10,871 bases of DNA from DATJPR01 sp035506295 (GTDB lineage Bacteria > Bacteroidota > Ignavibacteria > UBA10030 > UBA6906): the NCBI GenBank assembly GCA_035506295.1, contig DATJPR010000038.1, forward strand, positions 1 through 10,871. Reading direction: 5' to 3'. This document shows positions 7,409-10,871 of the stretch, one piece after another (the stretch's first letter is position 1; each line of letters starts with the position of its first letter). The notes beneath the pieces were generated by a model. That model saw only the letters and a list, made by a program, of their open reading frames with translations. It did not search any database and was not told where the DNA came from. Position numbers and translations under genes: made by a program.

Positions 7409-9196
7409 ATGTCAAAGAAAAAGATACTACCCGACAACGCTATCCAACTCTTTGTGCTGATTGTCGTTTCCATCAGCATCAGTCTCGCCGGCGCCCACGA
7501 CACAACGCTACCCGCAGCAGCGCACGGGACCACATCCGCCCCCACGTATCATCCGTTCTTGATCAACAACATCTTCAACTATTATGGGAACAACGGAGAA
7601 GGATCGCATAATATATTCTCGTCGACGGGCGAAGGGCTTGAATATCCCAAAGGATCCGGAAAGACCACGGTCTATGATGAAGGGATCCTCTGGGGAGGTT
7701 TCCATAAGAGCACCGACACGCCGATGGTGGGTGGCTCGACTTACCTGCACGGTCTGCAAGGGGGAAAGATCCTGACAGCCGGAACGCCGACATCCGATCC
7801 GGTTGCCGATGACGCTTCTCTCCCGAAGTACCGCATCTACCGGGTCCGGCCCGACATCAATCCGTCTGTCACATTCTTTGATGTGGAGAACAAGCTGACC
7901 ACCGAAGAAGCGGGATACATCGGCCGGTATGAACCAGCGACGGCGCAGGATATCTACAATCAATACATTCAGGACTGGAATGAGTGGCCGGCGAGTGACG
8001 GCGCCCCTTATACTGATGTCAATCACGATGGCGTGTACGATCCTGCTGTCGATATCCCGGGTCAACCAGGCGCTGACCAAACACTCTGGTATGTTGCCAA
8101 CGACATCAATTTCTCGGCAGTAAGGGCCTTGACAGGCTCGGACCCGATCGGTCTGGAGATGCAACGAACAGTTTGGGGATTCAATCATTCAGGAACCCCA
8201 GCGAACATTGTCTTCACAACGACCTTGCTGATCAACAAAAGCGGGGCTACTATTGACAGTATGTTTATCGCTCAGTGGGTCGATCCGGATCTCGGCGATG
8301 CCGGAGACGACTTTGTCGGATGCGACACTGCCAGGCAGATGGGATATGTCTACAACGGGAACGCCGTCGATGCGACATACGGAACCATGGTTCCGGCCGT
8401 CGGGTACACTCTCCTCCAAGGGCCGCGAGTGACTTCACCGGGCGATTCAGCGCTCTTCCGGGGAGAGCGAAGGGCGGGCTTCAAGAATCTTCCGATGACC
8501 AGCTTCGAAGTCTTCTGTTCGACGAACTTCGCCTACTTTGATCCACCAATCGGCACGGGCGGAAACACCGCGTGGTACCGGGCAATGAAGGGCCTGACGA
8601 TTTTATCCGGGGCGCCCATCATTGACCCGGTCTCACAGCAGCCGACGAAATTCAGTCTCTCCGGCAATCCTGTCCAGGCAACTGATGGATCGGCCGGCTG
8701 GGTAGATGGACTCTACGGGCTCACCCCGGGGGATAGGAGGATGTGTCTGGCGAGCGGACCGTTTACCATGGCGAACGGCGATACGCAGGAGGTGGTTGTG
8801 GCGGCCATCGTGGGATTAGGTGCAGATCGTTTGGCCAGCATCTTGAATTTGCGCGATGAATGGAAGAAGGTCAATGACGTGTTTGGCGCAATCGTGACTT
8901 CCGCGCCGCCGGTTCGGCAGGCAACGGAGCCTCTGCAATTCCGTCTGGAACAAAACTATCCGAATCCGTTCAATCCGACAACAGTTGTCAGCGGACAGTT
9001 AGCAGTGGACAGTAAGATACGGCTTGGAGTGTATGATCTGCTCGGAAGGGAAATTGCTGTGCTTGTGGATGGCAAATACCCCGCGGGCAAGTTTTCATTC
9101 ACGTTTGACGGGAGTGGCCTGGCAAGCGGAATCTACATCTACCGTCTGACAGCAGGGCAATACTCAGCGTCGCGATCGATGATATTAATCAAATGA
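7409..9196 (+). CDS. Surface or secreted protein with a C-terminal type IX secretion sorting domain
   Basis: A 595-residue protein from the ATG at 7409; an in-frame TTG at 7394 would add five residues, and neither start has a clear ribosome site. Residues 1-31 look like a signal peptide (MSKKK, then the core LFVLIVVSISISLAGA). The body is of unknown function. It carries a calcium-loop-like DVNHDGVYD at 203-211 and an acidic WVDPDLGDAGDDFVGCD stretch, features I associate with a large family of exported proteins in Ignavibacteria-like genomes. From Leu513 to the end is a Por/type IX sorting domain of about 83 residues: LEQNYPNPFNPTT, then VYDLLGREIAVLVDG, SGLASGIYIYRL and the closing SRSMILIK. 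The protein would cross the inner membrane by Sec and the outer membrane by T9SS, with the domain removed and the rest released or anchored. Codons for residues 525-536 coincide with a heptanucleotide repeat array. By eye the gene is less GC-rich than its neighbours. Confidence 0.88.
   Translation: MSKKKILPDNAIQLFVLIVVSISISLAGAHDTTLPAAAHGTTSAPTYHPFLINNIFNYYGNNGEGSHNIFSSTGEGLEYPKGSGKTTVYDEGILWGGFHKSTDTPMVGGSTYLHGLQGGKILTAGTPTSDPVADDASLPKYRIYRVRPDINPSVTFFDVENKLTTEEAGYIGRYEPATAQDIYNQYIQDWNEWPASDGAPYTDVNHDGVYDPAVDIPGQPGADQTLWYVANDINFSAVRALTGSDPIGLEMQRTVWGFNHSGTPANIVFTTTLLINKSGATIDSMFIAQWVDPDLGDAGDDFVGCDTARQMGYVYNGNAVDATYGTMVPAVGYTLLQGPRVTSPGDSALFRGERRAGFKNLPMTSFEVFCSTNFAYFDPPIGTGGNTAWYRAMKGLTILSGAPIIDPVSQQPTKFSLSGNPVQATDGSAGWVDGLYGLTPGDRRMCLASGPFTMANGDTQEVVVAAIVGLGADRLASILNLRDEWKKVNDVFGAIVTSAPPVRQATEPLQFRLEQNYPNPFNPTTVVSGQLAVDSKIRLGVYDLLGREIAVLVDGKYPAGKFSFTFDGSGLASGIYIYRLTAGQYSASRSMILIK
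8982..9016 (+). repeat. Heptanucleotide tandem array, five CAGNNNN units, inside the T9SS sorting-domain codons
   Basis: Five perfect-phase units: CAGTTGT, CAGCGGA, CAGTTAG, CAGTGGA, CAGTAAG. Each begins with CAG exactly seven bases after the last. They encode TVVSGQLAVDSK (from the end of NPTT), the first beta strand of the sorting domain. CAGCGGA also occurs in the array after the stop codon, and CAGTAAG in the array before the gene. The reading frame is kept and the strand keeps its normal length. Confidence 0.75.
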
Positions 9197-9231
9197 AAGT
9201 TGACATATGACAGTTGACAGACGGCAGCGGA
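9197..9231 (+). repeat. Heptanucleotide tandem array, five units, starting at the base after the T9SS gene stop
   Basis: Units AAGTTGA, CATATGA, CAGTTGA, CAGACGG, CAGCGGA follow the TGA stop (9194-9196) with no gap. The last three begin with CAG; the first two are diverged. The central CAGTTGA with its flanks (GACAGTTGACAG, 9209-9220) is matched by an exact 12-base inverted copy at 9315-9326. Confidence 0.75.
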
Positions 9232-9303
9232 TCCGTCCCCCTTCGGCGGTACGAGACCTCGCCTCGAATGGTGTTTGAGTCGGGCAGTAATCGACAAGTG
9301 AGA

Positions 9304-9338
9304 GATTCTGTCTGCTGTCAACTGTCTGCTGTCGGCTG
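9304..9338 (-). repeat. Heptanucleotide tandem array, five CAGNNNN units in inverted orientation
   Basis: Read on the minus strand the units are CAGCCGA, CAGCAGA, CAGTTGA, CAGCAGA, CAGAATC, all starting with CAG in strict seven-base phase. The middle unit CAGTTGA is identical to the middle unit of the forward array at 9197-9231. This gives a 12-base perfect inverted repeat with arms about 95 bases apart. Like two of the other three arrays it is 35 bases long. Confidence 0.8.
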
Positions 9339-9497
9339 CTTTTCTTGTTCACTCCGCTATACACTGAATCGAGGAATGTCCGGAGGGGCGCGAGCAAATA
9401 CCTCGAAATGAGCGCGAACGTGGGCTTTCTGCGTGGCACGGCATTTGACCTTCATCGCAATAACTGACACATTGTTCCCAGCGCATGAAGGCGCGTT

Positions 9498-9830
9498 ATG
9501 TCGATCAAGAATTTGCTCGTGATGGCTGTGATCGGGTTATCGACTGTGGCATACAGTCAACCTGGTGGCGCGAGAACATCTGATATCCGGCGGCATCAAA
9601 TGCGCGAAATGGCGCGTCTCCAGGGCGGAGTCCGAACAGGGCGGCTTACCCGCGCTGAGGAAGCGAGACTGTGGCGAGAGCAGCGCGTGATCCACGGTGA
9701 ACTCCAAACCGCAAAGGAGTATGGAGGCTTTGACCGCGTTGAACGCGCGAGGATCCGCCATGACCAGAAAGCGGCGAGCGAGGATATCTATCGCCTGAAA
9801 CACAATAGCACGGAACGGGCCGGCTCCTAA
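9498..9830 (+). CDS. Small exported helical protein of unknown function
   Basis: A 110-residue protein with a signal peptide (MSIKNLLVMAVIGLSTVAYS, likely cut before QPGG), so a mature part of about 90 residues outside the inner membrane. The mature part is highly charged (Arg, Glu, Lys) and has no Cys. It shows a loose twofold repeat: GVRTGRLTRAEEARLWREQ, then GGFDRVERARIRHDQ, ending in ASEDIYRLKHN. I recognise this pattern (G-x-LT-x-x-E-x-x-RL ... ERxRxxxxQxxASxxIYRxKH) from small uncharacterised periplasmic proteins of other Gram-negative bacteria, but know no function. The start has GAAGG 6 bases upstream. A WG-repeat gene begins 24 bases after the stop, so the two are probably co-transcribed. 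Confidence 0.75.
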   Translation: MSIKNLLVMAVIGLSTVAYSQPGGARTSDIRRHQMREMARLQGGVRTGRLTRAEEARLWREQRVIHGELQTAKEYGGFDRVERARIRHDQKAASEDIYRLKHNSTERAGS

Positions 9831-9854
9831 GAACCACATCAATCCAGAAAGGTA

Positions 9855-10871
9855 ATGCCAAAGACCGTTCTCTCCCTGCTTCTCTCCATATATCTCATCC
9901 CTTCCTTCTCTACCGAATCCTCGAGCCAGACCCTGTATCGTATCGTCGTGGACGGCAAGAGAGGTTTTATCGATTCATCCGGACACGTTGTCGTTCAGCC
10001 GGAGTTCGAGTTTGCCCGCGGCTATTCTGATCGTCTGGCGCTCGTGTGGAGCGGAACCTCCAGCGAGATGACCGACAAAACGCCGGATTCGTGGGGCTAC
10101 GTCGATATGCACGGGAACACTCGGCTCCGGCCGAAGTACGACGATGGTCGACCGTTTTCCGAAGGCCTGGCCGCCGTGCGAAAGAACGGCGTCGGCACCA
10201 TCACCAACACAGTTTGGGGTTTCATCGATACCGCCGGCCGCCAGGTTGTCAAACCGCAATACTATAGCGTTGGCGATTTTTCGGAAGGGCTTGCGTGGGT
10301 CCAGACGCAACGGAGGATATTTCTGGTTTATGATAAGGACCTCTTCGGATATATTGACTCGACCGGCAAGATGGTGATCAAGCCGGAATTTGAGCAGGCC
10401 GGGAATTTCTCGGAGGGGCTTGCTCCTGTCCGTGTGAACGGCAAGAGAGGATACATTGATCGCTCCGGCCTTATCGCCATTCGGCTCACCTATGATGCCG
10501 GCTTCGGATTCTCCAACGGACGAGCGCAGGTGCGCATCGGTACGAAGTGGGGATACATCGACAGGACTGGAGAACTCAGGATCCCCGCCGAGTACGATAA
10601 CGGGCTTTCATTTTCGGAAGGATTTGCGCTGGTGCTAAGATCGGGGCAGTGGGCGTTTATCGATACCAACGGAACGCTCCTGCGGGCGCCGCCGTTCTCC
10701 TCGGCATCTTTGTTCAGCGGAGGTCTCGCGCCGGTTCTCCTTAACGGACGTTGGGGCTACATCGATCGGACAGGCAATCTCGTTCTCCCTGCGGCGTATG
10801 ATTCCGCCGGATCGTTCTTTCAAGGGCGCGCTCTGGTGAGCATCGCAGGAAGGGAGGAATACATCGACAAA
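9855..10871 (+). CDS. Exported WG-repeat protein, 5' part (runs off the window)
   Basis: The frame is open from ATG 9855 to the right edge (339 codons, no stop). The N-terminus, MPKTVLSLLLSIYLIPSFS, looks like a signal peptide. From about residue 36 there are eight complete WG (KWG) repeats and the start of a ninth. Each follows the plan WGYIDxxGxxVIxPxYDxxxxFSEGLAxV; clear copies include WGYVDMHGN, WGFIDTAGR, FGYIDSTGK, WGYIDRTGE and WGYIDRTGN. Most spacings are near 33-45 residues, the longer ones holding insertions. WG repeats form beta-rich modules that probably bind partners; no enzyme activity is implied. A GAAAGG at 9847-9852 is only 2 bases from the ATG, a short spacing, but no better start exists nearby. 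It follows the small exported protein closely and may share its transcript. Any C-terminal domain or sorting signal lies beyond the window. Confidence 0.85.
   Translation, partial: MPKTVLSLLLSIYLIPSFSTESSSQTLYRIVVDGKRGFIDSSGHVVVQPEFEFARGYSDRLALVWSGTSSEMTDKTPDSWGYVDMHGNTRLRPKYDDGRPFSEGLAAVRKNGVGTITNTVWGFIDTAGRQVVKPQYYSVGDFSEGLAWVQTQRRIFLVYDKDLFGYIDSTGKMVIKPEFEQAGNFSEGLAPVRVNGKRGYIDRSGLIAIRLTYDAGFGFSNGRAQVRIGTKWGYIDRTGELRIPAEYDNGLSFSEGFALVLRSGQWAFIDTNGTLLRAPPFSSASLFSGGLAPVLLNGRWGYIDRTGNLVLPAAYDSAGSFFQGRALVSIAGREEYIDK

Larger units (their letters stand above)
9197..9497. other. 301-base gap after the T9SS gene, holding an inverted pair of heptad arrays
   Basis: Between the T9SS gene and the small exported protein no frame looks like a gene. 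The left 142 bases (9197-9338) consist of a forward heptad array, a 72-base middle piece (9232-9303) and an inverted heptad array, so the transcript could fold into a long imperfect hairpin and may end transcription of the T9SS gene. The remaining 159 bases contain no clear repeat, RNA or strong promoter; a lone TTGACC at 9445-9450 has no good -10 partner. A GAAGG ribosome site at 9487-9491 serves the next gene. Confidence 0.6.

Noticed and set aside
7325..9338. CRISPR array
   Set aside because: The repeats are contiguous seven-base units without spacers, and no cas gene is present.
9214..9411. A 65-codon plus-strand frame between the T9SS gene and the small protein
   Set aside because: It is made largely of the heptad arrays and their spacer and shows no protein-like features.
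9445..9450. TTGACC as a -35 box for the small exported protein
   Set aside because: There is no acceptable -10 sequence at 16-18 bases, and no TAnnTTTG element follows.

Overview
The window looks like a chromosomal piece of a moderately GC-rich anaerobic or facultative bacterium of the FCB group (Bacteroidota / Ignavibacteria-like lineages). The main pointer is a secreted protein ending in a textbook type IX secretion (Por) sorting domain (LEQNYPNPFNPTT ... VYDLLGRE ... SGLASGIYIYRL). Tandem exported DUF3857/transglutaminase-like proteins are also typical of that group. A lineage finer than this cannot be fixed from the sequence alone. All convincing genes lie on the + strand.

Region 1 (1-2879) is a glycyl-radical enzyme module. 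It holds the 3' part of a radical-SAM activating enzyme, then, with no gap, a 787-residue glycyl-radical enzyme. The enzyme matches trans-4-hydroxy-L-proline dehydratase (HypD), including every substrate-contact residue I can recall from the Clostridioides difficile enzyme. The activase installs the glycyl radical on Gly762. HypD would then dehydrate hydroxyproline to pyrroline-5-carboxylate, which a ProC reductase (not in view) would turn into proline. A 430-base gap with no convincing gene follows.

Region 2 (3310-7312) is a two-gene unit of exported DUF3857/transglutaminase-fold paralogues. The first has lost the catalytic Cys and His; the second keeps Cys and His and has Glu at the acid position. 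The second gene probably starts at a GTG 28 bases after the first gene's stop.

Region 3 (7313-9497) is one T9SS-exported surface protein surrounded by short 7-base tandem repeats of the form CAGNNNN. There are six units just upstream, five inside the sorting-domain codons, five directly after the stop codon, and five more in inverted orientation 72 bases further on. This repeat family is the least expected structure in the window.

Region 4 (9498-10871) holds a small exported helical protein of unknown function and, 24 bases on, the 5' part of an exported WG-repeat protein that runs off the window.
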